Both the position numbers and the translations under genes were made by a program. Below the pieces are notes generated by a model, which saw only the letters and a list, made by a program, of their open reading frames with translations, did no database searches and was not told where the DNA came from. Source: an uncultured Vampirovibrio sp. (GTDB lineage Bacteria; Cyanobacteriota; Vampirovibrionia; Gastranaerophilales; Gastranaerophilaceae). Taken from it: a DNA stretch of 64,000 bases. Location of the stretch: NCBI GenBank assembly GCA_910578465.1, contig CAJTPW010000001.1:310001-374000 (forward strand), given 5' to 3'. This document shows positions 36,277 through 44,794 of this stretch, piece by piece. Each line of letters begins with the position of its first letter. Position 1 is the first letter of the stretch.

Positions 36277-37464
36277 ATGATTACAAAAATCATGATGTCG
36301 AATTTTGGTGTGCAAAAAATTCAACCGAAATTTATGGGGAAAAAACGAGAAGATGGTGTTCAAAAAGTATCTGCAGAACAAAATATCTCTCCTGAAGAGA
36401 TATTAGCCGGCTCCGAGATATTGGAAGCGCAAAAGGCAAATGCTTCTGTAAAAAGAATGAGAAAAAAGCTTGTGCCGGGTGATGCTGTAACGGAATCATA
36501 TATGAAAGCAGCAGAAGACAGAATGAAATTAAATAAAGCGTATGAAGCTTTGCTTGAAAATCTGAGAACAAGGCAAGAAGAAGCCGAAACCAAGCTTGAT
36601 ACAATGCTCAAAACTGCTTTTTCAATGCAAAAAGAAGCCGAACAAAAAATTTCAAAAACAATGGAAATCTACAAGGCGGCAAAAAGCGGTCATAAACTGA
36701 CTATAGACGGTGTGTGTACGGTGCTTGCGCCCATGGAAGAAGGTGAGGCATTTGAAGAATATGACACCGATGACAATCTGTTAAGAAGAAGTGTCATAAA
36801 GGATGGCTCTTTGCAAAATATGGAAGAATTTTCAAACGGCAAAATGGTTGCACAAATAAGTGTTACATACAATGGTAAAGAAACAAGCTATTCCTACAAA
36901 ACGGGAAATAAGGCGGTAGAATTTGGCGAATCTTATAAAGGAGAACCTTACCATATAAAATTTGAAAGTTTCAAAAGAAATGGTTCCATAAAAACAACTT
37001 TGGAAAAAACACATATTCTTTCGCTTTCATGCAGTGAATTAAAATACAAGGAAACTTCAGGCAAAACCAGAGATTGGACGGAAATTACATCAAAAGGAGG
37101 CGCACTTTGTTCCATAAAGACCGGTAAAACCGTGGGTGATAAAGATGTTACTCTGGAGAGTACGCTTTTTGGTGATGCGTATGGAAACAGGTATCCGATA
37201 TCTTATAATAAATTTAACATAAGTGAAGATGGTATTGAGACAGGTTTTTCCGGAGTGCCGCTTGTGTCATACAGAAGTATACCTTATACGGGCCCTACGC
37301 TTTATTTTGAAACAAGCAGGGATGAAAACGGAAATATTATCAAAAAAGAAATAACACCCGGTTTTGACGGTGTTTATACAGAATATGTTAATGACGTGGC
37401 GGTAAAAGCACAAACTTCACGTTCTTACAGGGAAAACGGGAGGCTTCTTTATAAACTGGGATAA
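36277..37464 (+). CDS. Lineage-specific protein with F-x-G box, coiled coil and beta-rich C-terminal half
   Basis: A 395-residue protein, not recognised. PKFMG at residues 17-21 is the shared box, followed by basic GKKRED. Residues about 75-150 form a charged coiled coil. From about 150 on it is strand-rich with turns such as EYDTDDNLLRRSVIKDG and YETSRDENGNIIKKE, which look like MORN/YwqK-type repeats. No membrane segment. An upstream ATG (36226) lacks a ribosome site; the chosen one has AAGAAAGAGAG in front. Two hairpins follow the stop codon. Confidence 0.7.
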   Translation: MITKIMMSNFGVQKIQPKFMGKKREDGVQKVSAEQNISPEEILAGSEILEAQKANASVKRMRKKLVPGDAVTESYMKAAEDRMKLNKAYEALLENLRTRQEEAETKLDTMLKTAFSMQKEAEQKISKTMEIYKAAKSGHKLTIDGVCTVLAPMEEGEAFEEYDTDDNLLRRSVIKDGSLQNMEEFSNGKMVAQISVTYNGKETSYSYKTGNKAVEFGESYKGEPYHIKFESFKRNGSIKTTLEKTHILSLSCSELKYKETSGKTRDWTEITSKGGALCSIKTGKTVGDKDVTLESTLFGDAYGNRYPISYNKFNISEDGIETGFSGVPLVSYRSIPYTGPTLYFETSRDENGNIIKKEITPGFDGVYTEYVNDVAVKAQTSRSYRENGRLLYKLG

Positions 37465-37522
37465 CAGGCAGGGTACAACCTGTTATACCGCAACAATAGG
37501 CGGGGAATTTCATCATCCCGCC
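37461..37522 (+). terminator. Two consecutive hairpins after the coiled-coil protein
   Basis: First hairpin ATAACAGG/CCTGTTAT overlaps the stop codon (37461-37486). Second hairpin GGCGGG/CCCGCC (37499-37522) is followed by TTAATATT, a weak T-run. Probable terminator region between converging genes. Confidence 0.5.
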
Positions 37523-37571
37523 TTAATATTCGATTTAAAGCCTGCAGCTCGGGCATATCATCCGTGCATTA

Positions 37572-38519
37572 TTATTTAATTGCCGGTTCTTTGCACAAGC
37601 TGCAATTTTCTCTGTCGCCGCTGATACAGTTTGGCTCTGCGTGAATTATAACGGAAACATTTTCAAATTTTTCTGCTATGTTTTTTTCAATCTCGTCGCA
37701 AAGCGTGTGTCCGTCTAAAAGAGTCATTTTGCAGGGAAGAAAAATCGTAAGCTGGATAACTCTTTTAGAGCCTGATTTAGAGGTTTTAACGGATTTTACA
37801 CCCATAAGTCCGCGTTCTTTAAAATCATTTAAAACAGTTTTAATTTCTTCTTTGTCTGCTGTCGGAAGTGCGCCGTCAAGAAGGTTGTTTGCAGCCTTTT
37901 TAGTAAGGCTGAGGCCGGTTCTTAAAATTATTGCCGCAACGATTATTGCAAAAATCGGGTCTAAAATGTAGAGCCCTGTGAATTTAACGGCAAAGAGCCC
38001 TAAAAGGATTGCAACCGAAGAATAAACATCCATGCTTAAATGCTCGGCATCGGTCTGCAAAGCAATGGAATCGGTCTTTTTTGCCATATAAAATAAATAT
38101 CTTGAAACAATGAAGTTTAAAACGCTTGAAAAAAGCATTATGATAATACCCAAATCTGTTTCAAAGTGGTGCTCGGCACCTGTTTTTATGAGCTTTTCGG
38201 CGGCAATCCAAACAATGTAAAGAGCTGTAACAATTATTAACAAAGCTTCAACAAAACCTGCCAAATCTTCATATTTTCCATGTCCGAAAGGGTGGTCGTC
38301 GTCTGCGGGTTCTGAGGATTTCATAACGGAGAAAAAGGCTATAAACGAAGCCACAAGGTCAACAAGAGAATGCAGTGCTTCGGATAAAATGGAGATACTT
38401 CCTGAAATTAGCCCGACAACTATTTTTAAGGCGATTAAAAATGAATTCGAGAGGATTGAAACCCCTGCAGCTATTTTTTTCTTAATATTCAGATGTCCTG
38501 CGGTATTGCTTGTTTCCAC
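37572..38519 (-). CDS. Cation diffusion facilitator (CDF) metal exporter
   Basis: A 315-residue inner-membrane divalent metal/proton antiporter. Six membrane segments; the metal site is in ALHSLVD (second segment) and DAEHLSMD (fifth). HPFGHGKYE is the usual loop. The C-terminal ferredoxin-like domain ends with an extra Cys-containing tail (NCISGDRENCSLC) that could bind metal. The HxxxD pair is compatible with zinc or iron. Start is GTG with AAAGG eight bases upstream. Standing alone with no regulator nearby. Confidence 0.92.
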   Translation of the reverse strand: METSNTAGHLNIKKKIAAGVSILSNSFLIALKIVVGLISGSISILSEALHSLVDLVASFIAFFSVMKSSEPADDDHPFGHGKYEDLAGFVEALLIIVTALYIVWIAAEKLIKTGAEHHFETDLGIIIMLFSSVLNFIVSRYLFYMAKKTDSIALQTDAEHLSMDVYSSVAILLGLFAVKFTGLYILDPIFAIIVAAIILRTGLSLTKKAANNLLDGALPTADKEEIKTVLNDFKERGLMGVKSVKTSKSGSKRVIQLTIFLPCKMTLLDGHTLCDEIEKNIAEKFENVSVIIHAEPNCISGDRENCSLCKEPAIK

Positions 38520-38672
38520 GTGAAAAGCCTTTCTGTAACAGTATTATTGTATCATCAAATTAGATTAAATGGTGTATTTATAAAATTTGGGTATTTATTT
38601 TAAAAGTGAATTCTATTATAATAGTTGAAGATTAGTTATAAGTTAGCATGGATTAAAATAAGGTATTAAGTT

Positions 38673-39425
38673 TTGACTGAGCAGAAAGTATCAGAATTAT
38701 TTTTAAATAATATTTATGTTTTGCCTCTGTGGGTAAAACAGGTGATTTATCTTAAAACAAAGGAAAAATTGACGGATGAGCTTGCCGAGTTTTTAGATTT
38801 ATTAAATCCTGAAAACCTTATGCAGCACTATGTTCCCGAGCTTACATTCAAGGGCAAAAGGGAACTTGAAAAAAGAGAATTGGGCTTGCCCGAAAACTTT
38901 TATATTTTCCTTATGAACTGCTCTAAAAAAGATGATTTATTTGAAATCACTCTTGCAAACTACTGGACAATGGCGGAGACTGCTAAAATCTTTGTAAGAA
39001 GCGTTGAACTTGAGCTTGTGGATTTGCCCGAATCTGATAAAACTTATGCGGTTGCACAGTTTCTGGCAGGTAAAATCAGGACAGGTGAGGTTTTAAGAAA
39101 GCTTGGAAAAATTGATATTACTCAGCTTGAAAAATCTATTCGCGAACAAAAAGAACGTCAAAAACGCGGTGAAAACATTAAAATTGCAGATTGTATGATA
39201 TCTCTCGGATACATTACAGATAAAGATGTTAAGATTCTGCTTGCATTTAAAGAAGAATCAAGAAAAAGATTTATTATGGGGATGGGCTTATCTTTAATTC
39301 GTCCCGAAAATGCTTCAGACCAGCAAAGAATATATGCCAATATGCAAAGGCAGATGAAAAAGCTGGATCAGGAAAATAAAATCCTGAAAAACAGGCTGAG
39401 GAAAATCTTAAATATTCAAGAATAA
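38673..39425 (+). CDS. MshEN/T2SS-E N-terminal-like domain protein
   Basis: A 250-residue soluble protein of unknown role. Residues about 130-205 have the two-part pattern of MshEN domains: GEVLRKLGKIDITQLEKSI and IADCMISLGYITDKDVKILLA. In other bacteria such domains bind cyclic-di-GMP or sit on type II secretion/type IV pilus ATPases; here no ATPase is attached. A short C-terminal coiled coil follows (NMQRQMKKLDQENKILKN). Start is TTG with AAGG nine bases before. The GGDEF/HD-GYP protein of this window could be a functional partner, which is inference. Confidence 0.6.
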   Translation: MTEQKVSELFLNNIYVLPLWVKQVIYLKTKEKLTDELAEFLDLLNPENLMQHYVPELTFKGKRELEKRELGLPENFYIFLMNCSKKDDLFEITLANYWTMAETAKIFVRSVELELVDLPESDKTYAVAQFLAGKIRTGEVLRKLGKIDITQLEKSIREQKERQKRGENIKIADCMISLGYITDKDVKILLAFKEESRKRFIMGMGLSLIRPENASDQQRIYANMQRQMKKLDQENKILKNRLRKILNIQE

Positions 39426-39458
39426 TCTCGGTGTTGTCCGTGCGGAAGGTTTTTTGTA

Positions 39459-40433
39459 ATGCTTTTGCCTGAATATATTCCTGTTGTAGACCTTAAAAGA
39501 GGGAATTTTGTCGATCAAAGATTTTTCGGTATTGCAACGCTTTACGGTTTTTCGGATGGGTTTCCCGTTGAGATTTTAAAGATTGGAAATGAAAATAATT
39601 ACCCGTTTTTTTTAAGGAGCCTTTTAAAGCCCATACAAGCTTCAATTATGGCAGATTATAATACCGCAGGCCATTACGGTTTTTCGGATGCGGAAATTGC
39701 CGTTATGCAAGCTTCTCACGCCGGTGAGAAAATTCATACCGACCTTGTTTTGTCAATATTAAAATGGACAGGGTTAAGTGAAGATTTTTTAAAATGTCCT
39801 GCGATTTCTCCTTTATGTCCCAATGTTCTAAAGACGGATGAGCTTCCTCGAAAGGTTCATAATAATTGTTCAGGAAAGCATGCAATGTTTCTTGCCGTAT
39901 CAAAACAGCTCGGGTTTTCTTTGGAAAACTATACGGATGTTAATCATTCCGTGCAAAAGCTTGTTTTGGATAAAATATGCGAGCTTGCAGAAATTGAACA
40001 CAGCAAGGTGCCTCAAACTTATGACGGGTGTACTCTTCCCGTTTGGGCTCTGCCTTTTTGCAATATTGCAAAAGCATTTTTTAAACTATATACCAATAAA
40101 AGATATTCCTTTTTAAAGGAGGCGTACAAAAAAAACCCTTATATTATAGGTGGCAAGGATTCATCAGGGTATAGGCAGGATACGCATATTATGATGTTAA
40201 ATCCGAGTTTAATTTCAAAAACAGGTGCTGGTGGTTTTTTGAGCATATATAATGATGAGAAAAATGAATTTTTGCTTGTAAAAATGGCGCAGGATAATAA
40301 TACGGCGCGTTTTTTGTTTACGCTTAAAATTTTAGAAAAGCTTAATTGGATAAAAGAAAATCCGCTAGACTATTCTTTTTATGATGAGGTTGGAAGAGTT
40401 GTCGGTGAATATTTTTGCAATATTTCTGTTTAA
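39459..40433 (+). CDS. L-asparaginase II family protein (Rhizobium etli type)
   Basis: A 324-residue protein of the asparaginase_II family (PF06089). Family motifs: SHAGEKIHTD, NNCSGKHAMFL (about residues 131-141), YDGCTLPVWALP and IGGKDSSGYRQD. It would hydrolyse asparagine to aspartate and ammonia in the cytoplasm; family members have been confirmed only in a few organisms. GGAAGG ribosome site nine bases before the ATG. The gene follows the MshEN-like protein by 33 bases. Confidence 0.85.
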   Translation: MLLPEYIPVVDLKRGNFVDQRFFGIATLYGFSDGFPVEILKIGNENNYPFFLRSLLKPIQASIMADYNTAGHYGFSDAEIAVMQASHAGEKIHTDLVLSILKWTGLSEDFLKCPAISPLCPNVLKTDELPRKVHNNCSGKHAMFLAVSKQLGFSLENYTDVNHSVQKLVLDKICELAEIEHSKVPQTYDGCTLPVWALPFCNIAKAFFKLYTNKRYSFLKEAYKKNPYIIGGKDSSGYRQDTHIMMLNPSLISKTGAGGFLSIYNDEKNEFLLVKMAQDNNTARFLFTLKILEKLNWIKENPLDYSFYDEVGRVVGEYFCNISV

Positions 40434-40502
40434 ATTTTAACTTTTCTAACACGTGACTTTATTTCTATGGTTTTTATTAAAAAAATGGTGTAATATTTTT
40501 TT

Positions 40503-40961
40503 ATGCCACTGGATCATGTTAATACAATTGCAAAAGATAACCTGAAAGATAAGGTCTATAAGGAACAGAGGAAAAAAAACACAAAGATTAAATTCTATCA
40601 TTCCTTTATGACTATTATACTTTTGTTTTGCGTTTTTCAGCTTGGCTACAGTGCGCTTTTGAATATTTCAAAGATTGTAATGTTTCGTGCCAAAATAATA
40701 AAATCCAATGATTTAAAATTAAAGGCAGAGAAGAGAAATAAAAAACTTAAAGAAGAATTGAATAATTTTAATTCACTTCAAAGAGTTGAATCTATTGCAA
40801 GAAACAATCTTAAAATGGCTGCAGAAAACGAGGTTCTGGTCATAATAAACGAACCGGAACCTGAAACCTATACCCCGAAGACATTTAAGCAAAAGCTAAT
40901 ATTCTTTTTTGAAGAAAATGTTGCAAAAAAGTTTGTCCGCCAGGAAGAGAATATTCGCTAG
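40503..40961 (+). CDS. FtsB/DivIC-like septum formation initiator
   Basis: A 152-residue bitopic protein: basic cytoplasmic N-terminus (about 36 residues), one membrane segment (about 37-57), a coiled coil (about 65-100) and the family's closing motif ARNNLKMAAENEVLVII. FtsB/DivIC scaffolds the division septum together with FtsL and FtsQ. The longer C-terminal tail is not typical. No Shine-Dalgarno; TAATAT lies six bases before the ATG, so a leaderless mRNA is possible. Confidence 0.75.
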   Translation: MPLDHVNTIAKDNLKDKVYKEQRKKNTKIKFYHSFMTIILLFCVFQLGYSALLNISKIVMFRAKIIKSNDLKLKAEKRNKKLKEELNNFNSLQRVESIARNNLKMAAENEVLVIINEPEPETYTPKTFKQKLIFFFEENVAKKFVRQEENIR

Positions 40962-40991
40962 GCAGAAGCCCTCGCTCTTTTCATAGAAATA

Positions 40992-41492
40992 TTACGAAAG
41001 CCTGTCAAACAAGGATTTTTTTGGTGTTTGTTTCGGGTGTCTGCTTCTTTCAAGGGCTTCTCTAAAATTAAAAGTACTTATGGTTGTGCGCCCGATTCCG
41101 TCAAAGAATTTTTTCAGTTCACTTTTAAGACTGTCTCCATCGTGCCAGAGGTCGCCGTTAAGAGCTAAAATCGGAAGTTCGCTTTTGCATAAGGGTCTTG
41201 TCGTATCGCTTTTACTGTTTCTGATTTCAAATGTTACACTTTTACCTGATTTCAATGTGCCGCCCGCGTACCAGTCGCCAAAACCCAATGTAATATCAAT
41301 AGAAGCATCGTCGGGTGTTTTTTCTTCAATTTGTTTTGTAAAACTGTCAAATGCTTCCTCAAAAGTTTTTCTGTCTTCATCTTCCGGGATTTTTGACAAA
41401 ACTTCATCAACCCCTTTTGAAGAGTTATTTTTCATTGAAACATTTACTTTGCCTGTAAAACTTGTGTTTGAATATGAAATCGGTTGTATCAT
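40992..41492 (-). CDS. Lineage-specific F-x-G box protein
   Basis: A 166-residue protein, not recognised. NTSFTGK at residues 9-15 is the shared box very close to the start. The remainder is soluble and mixed alpha/beta, with acidic SKIPEDEDRKTFEEAFDSF and a strand-rich middle (ITLGFGDWYAGGTL). The C-terminus is basic. AAGGAAAG ribosome site precedes the ATG. No neighbour suggests a role. Confidence 0.68.
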   Translation of the reverse strand: MIQPISYSNTSFTGKVNVSMKNNSSKGVDEVLSKIPEDEDRKTFEEAFDSFTKQIEEKTPDDASIDITLGFGDWYAGGTLKSGKSVTFEIRNSKSDTTRPLCKSELPILALNGDLWHDGDSLKSELKKFFDGIGRTTISTFNFREALERSRHPKQTPKKSLFDRLS

Positions 41493-41725
41493 TTTTCTTT
41501 CCTTAAAATTAACTGCTGTAACTTTTTAAAACATGAAAAATAAAAATATTGCCCGCACAAAAAGCTCGGCAGATAGAGTATTTTTATCATGCGAAGAAGT
41601 TTAATTGTACCTCTTAAATAATTAAAAGCAATACACATAAAGCCGGCTTCAATGTGAGAAAGCCGGCCTGTGTTGTTAATTAGTGCGCCCCGGTTTTTGT
41701 GCGAAATCGGGCTTTTGCAGGAATT
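41493..41725. other. Intergenic region with one hairpin
   Basis: Apart from the terminator-like hairpin listed separately I see only AT-rich sequence and no gene here. Confidence 0.4.
41642..41667 (-). terminator. GC-rich hairpin downstream of the 50-residue gene
   Basis: Perfect arms GCCGGCTT and AAGCCGGC with a 10-base loop. On the minus strand it is followed by TTTATG, a weak T-run. It fits as the end of the small gene's transcript. Confidence 0.55.
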
Positions 41726-41878
41726 TTATTTGAACATTACAACGTTCGTTTTTTGTTTTCCGCTATCAAGAGCTCTTATTGTTGCAAATGCTGTTGCTCT
41801 GCGTTTTTTTGCGCCTGCTAACATCATTTCAATACAAGTAAAACTATTGCTTTGCGGTTTTGAACTTTTCTTTAACAT
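41726..41878 (-). CDS. Small basic 50-residue protein
   Basis: A complete small frame: MLKKSSKPQSNSFTCIEMML, then AGAKKRRATAFATIR and a basic C-terminus ending in MFK. AAGGA lies about eleven bases before the ATG, and a hairpin follows the gene. NSFTC near residue 13 resembles the F-x-G box in position and surroundings but lacks the Gly. It is strongly basic (KKRR) and could bind nucleic acid. Not recognised. About 160 bases to the next gene contain nothing obvious. Confidence 0.5.
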   Translation of the reverse strand: MLKKSSKPQSNSFTCIEMMLAGAKKRRATAFATIRALDSGKQKTNVVMFK

Positions 41879-42035
41879 TCTTCTAAAATTCCTTGTAATT
41901 TGCTCAAGTGTTATATATTTCTATTCGGACAAAGTTATTACCAACTTTATGATTTTTATTGTGAATGTTACAAAATTTTACAAAATAAAACAGGTCTCCT
42001 ATAAAATAAGAAGACCCGTTTTCGCAATTTATTTT

Positions 42036-43802
42036 TTAAGCCTGTTGTGATTTTATGCAATCTGCAATCATTTGAAATTTAGGCTCATAAACCGAATAAA
42101 GCTCCAAAAGTTCAACAGATTTTTCTGAGCTTAGCCCTGAATTTGTTGCAAGATTTTTTACGGCATCACAAAGCTCTCTTGGTCTTAAATTATAGGATTC
42201 GCATTTTGGAAGAGGAAATGCATTAAGACAAATCTGAGCAAGGATTTCGGGTTTATTGTGATATTCCATTGAGATAATGTGTGCAATATCTTCGTTATAA
42301 TCGCTTCTTCCGAATAGCCCGCGTGTACTTGCTTTTAAACACATTTCATCTCTCAATTCGGGAAAGTCTGAAAGTGCATAAATTGTGGGTTTAAGCACCG
42401 AGCTGCTGTCAAGTTCTTTGGCACAAACAGGTATTCTGCCTTCATTATTTTCGCTGAGTAACATTGTTCTTATTGTTTTTGGTTCATTTTTAAATAAATC
42501 AATTATAGATTTTATGTTTTCGTATTCAGCATAATGTAACGGTAAATTACCGTCATTGTCTTTTGTTAAATACATTTGTCTCAAGGTGTCAAAATCATCC
42601 TTAAATGCCTTTGATATTTCTTCCGTTCTTCCTTTTGTGTTAATCCACCAAGTAAATTCAACAGGATAGTGCACGGGGAGTCTTCCATTATTATCCTTGG
42701 TTAAAAATATATCTTTTAATGTTTTAGGGTCGTCTTTAAACGTATCCAGAATTGCTTTTGTACAATCGGTATCTGTCCAATGTGCGGGGAGTTCGCCATC
42801 CTTGGGGTTTTTATGTGTATATATTTGTCTTAACGTATCAGGGCTGTCTTTAAGCCATTCGCGCAATCGGGCGGACATTTCTTGGGAGATATAATATTTG
42901 TCTGAATAAATTAAACCGTTATTATCAGGTGTTAAAAGCATTGTAATCAATGTATCAGGGTCGTCCTTAACGGCTTCCATCATAGCATAGCGTGTTTCTA
43001 ATGATGTATCGGAATTACTTACATTGAGTGGAACTTCCCCTTTGTTATTTTTGGCTGTCATCATTTTTCTGACAACATCGGGCTGGTCTTTAACGGAATC
43101 AAGCAGAAAGTTTATAAGTTTAGACTTTTCTTCTGTAAAATATGCCCTATCAATCGAGCTATGCTCTTCCTCCAGGAAATTATGCAAAGCATTATTTCCG
43201 TTGTTGTTTTGTGCTGTAAGCATTTGAGCCAATGCTTGAGGCTGGTCCTTAAGTGCTGAAATTATGGTTGCACCATGATAACTTGAATTGTGGATTGGAA
43301 GATTGCCGTTATTATCTTTTGTTAAAAGCATATCTTTGATGGTTTCGGGAGCATCTTCAAACATTTTCAGAATAGAATAGATATCATTAATTGGTCTTGC
43401 AACGGGAATGCGGCCTGTTTTATCCGGTGTTAAGAAGAATTGTCTTTTAATATCCGGAAAGTCTTTGAGCTCTTCTTGCATTTGAGATAAGACATGTTCT
43501 TGAAATTCTTGCTTGGCTCCAAAGGTGGACCTATCGGGGTTTAGATATTTTTCTTCCAATATGGCGCGTCTTTGCTCTTTGGTTAAAATCGGCTGATTAG
43601 CTCTTGCTTCAAGTTCTGCCCGTTTTCTTTCGGACAATATCTGCGCTTCCTGTGCTGCTGTTATTAGTCCGTTTTCAGACACCATATATCTACTCGGGCC
43701 CTTTTTGTGGATATGGGCGCCAAAGCCTGTATTTTTTTGCTGTTTCGATGCAGATGTGTTTTTGTACGGCGATTTATTGCTGTAAATCCCTAAAATTTTC
43801 AT
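42036..43802 (-). CDS. Ankyrin-like repeat protein with N-terminal F-G-A box
   Basis: A 588-residue protein. NTGFGAH at residues 24-30 is a variant of the shared box. After a charged helical region (about 45-100) come nine units of about 40-50 residues with consensus LTKDNNGxLPxH, a variable helix, and FKDDPxTLxxM; the core resembles ankyrin units (DNxGxTPLHxA). Repeats 2, 7 and 8 are the cleanest. No signal peptide or catalytic domain. Ankyrin-type arrays bind proteins and are often host-directed in symbionts; here that is only a possibility. Confidence 0.75.
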   Translation of the reverse strand: MKILGIYSNKSPYKNTSASKQQKNTGFGAHIHKKGPSRYMVSENGLITAAQEAQILSERKRAELEARANQPILTKEQRRAILEEKYLNPDRSTFGAKQEFQEHVLSQMQEELKDFPDIKRQFFLTPDKTGRIPVARPINDIYSILKMFEDAPETIKDMLLTKDNNGNLPIHNSSYHGATIISALKDQPQALAQMLTAQNNNGNNALHNFLEEEHSSIDRAYFTEEKSKLINFLLDSVKDQPDVVRKMMTAKNNKGEVPLNVSNSDTSLETRYAMMEAVKDDPDTLITMLLTPDNNGLIYSDKYYISQEMSARLREWLKDSPDTLRQIYTHKNPKDGELPAHWTDTDCTKAILDTFKDDPKTLKDIFLTKDNNGRLPVHYPVEFTWWINTKGRTEEISKAFKDDFDTLRQMYLTKDNDGNLPLHYAEYENIKSIIDLFKNEPKTIRTMLLSENNEGRIPVCAKELDSSSVLKPTIYALSDFPELRDEMCLKASTRGLFGRSDYNEDIAHIISMEYHNKPEILAQICLNAFPLPKCESYNLRPRELCDAVKNLATNSGLSSEKSVELLELYSVYEPKFQMIADCIKSQQA

Positions 43803-43916
43803 AAATATCCTGCTTTCTTTCGTGTTTATTTGTTTGGATAAAACTTGTAAAAGCTGTTTTTTAACTCGGGATAAAAATAATTAAAAAAAACTTTACAAAA
43901 ATATATATTTATTTAA

Positions 43917-43949
43917 AAAGCTTGAGACCGAAGCAAGGTTTCAAGCTTT
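43917..43949 (-). terminator. Intrinsic terminator after grxC
   Basis: Thirteen-base arms AAAGCTTGAGACC and GGTTTCAAGCTTT, one mismatched pair, 7-base loop; on the minus strand the stem is followed by TTTTTAAA. Confidence 0.7.
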
Positions 43950-43979
43950 AATGTATTATTTATACGTAAAAAGCAGTTA

Positions 43980-44231
43980 TTAAAACTGCAATTCGCCGCT
44001 TTCATATGCTGCAATTAAATCCGTATAACCGCCGATTCTTTTACCGTCAATTATAATCTGCGGAACGGTAACATCTCCTTCAATGTTAAACTGTTGGCCG
44101 AGTTTTCTTCTCATTTCTTCTTCATTGCCGTCAATTTTATACTGGGTGAATTTAACATTGTGGTCGTTTAAAAAAGCAAGCGCGCGTTTGCAAAAAGGGC
44201 AGTAATCCAGGGTGTAAATTTCAACATTCAT
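43980..44231 (-). CDS. grxC: Glutaredoxin 3
   Basis: An 83-residue dithiol glutaredoxin. Active site CPFC at residues 11-14 (YCPFCKRAL), cis-Pro motif TVPQ and glutathione-binding GGYTDL near residues 68-73. It reduces protein disulfides and glutathione mixed disulfides. AGAAAGG ribosome site. The gene starts three bases after a small TPR protein on the same strand, so they form an operon ending at the terminator downstream. Confidence 0.93.
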   Translation of the reverse strand: MNVEIYTLDYCPFCKRALAFLNDHNVKFTQYKIDGNEEEMRRKLGQQFNIEGDVTVPQIIIDGKRIGGYTDLIAAYESGELQF

Positions 44232-44234
44232 TGT

Positions 44235-44744
44235 CTAAATCCTTTCTAAAATTTTTCTTACACTGTCCTTTTCATCTTCCGCTATATCAAGCTTTATATA
44301 GTCTTCAAAATATTCTCTTGCATCATCCATATCTCCTCTAGCCATAAAAAGCATTCCAAGCTTTTTATATGCAAAAGGAAAATTTTCATTTAAAGCGTTT
44401 GCTTTTAAATATGCTCCGATTGCTTTATCAAGCTGTTCATCCGCCTGATAAGCTTCGCCCAGCATAAAGTATAAAAGCGAGCTTTGGGTTTTCTCTAAAA
44501 CCAATTCTAAATTAGAAACAGCAGAAGCGTAATTGCCCATCTCCATAAAAATTCTGGCTAGTTCATAGTTGTAATCCACGTTATCGGGCTCATCATCCAT
44601 GGCAATACCCAAAAGCTCCATCGCATCATCATATCTGCAATCGGAAATTAACTCTCTGATGAAATCAAGCCTTGAAGGCTGAATGTTCTCGCTCTCTTGC
44701 TGAGCTTGCTCTTTTTCTTGTTGATTTATTTCTTTTTTATCCAT
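44235..44744 (-). CDS. Small TPR protein
   Basis: A 169-residue soluble protein with three or four TPR units (YDDAMELLGIAMDDEPDN, GNYASAVSNLELVLEKTQ, EQLDKAIGAYLKANALNEN) and a Gln/Glu-rich N-terminus. A frame continues 25 residues upstream, but that part is hydrophobic and overlaps the divergent yebC start; the chosen ATG (MDKKEINQQ) lies seven bases after a TATAAT hexamer with no Shine-Dalgarno, suggesting leaderless mRNA. Likely co-transcribed with grxC. Partner unknown. Confidence 0.78.
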   Translation of the reverse strand: MDKKEINQQEKEQAQQESENIQPSRLDFIRELISDCRYDDAMELLGIAMDDEPDNVDYNYELARIFMEMGNYASAVSNLELVLEKTQSSLLYFMLGEAYQADEQLDKAIGAYLKANALNENFPFAYKKLGMLFMARGDMDDAREYFEDYIKLDIAEDEKDSVRKILERI

Positions 44745-44794
44745 ACAATTTATTATATAATAAACAAAAGAACAGAATTTAAAAAGGAAATAAT

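Noticed and set aside
41670..42050. Plus-strand frame of 126 residues
   Set aside because: It is a shadow of AT-rich sequence opposite the small basic gene; hydrophobic and Phe-rich without ribosome site.
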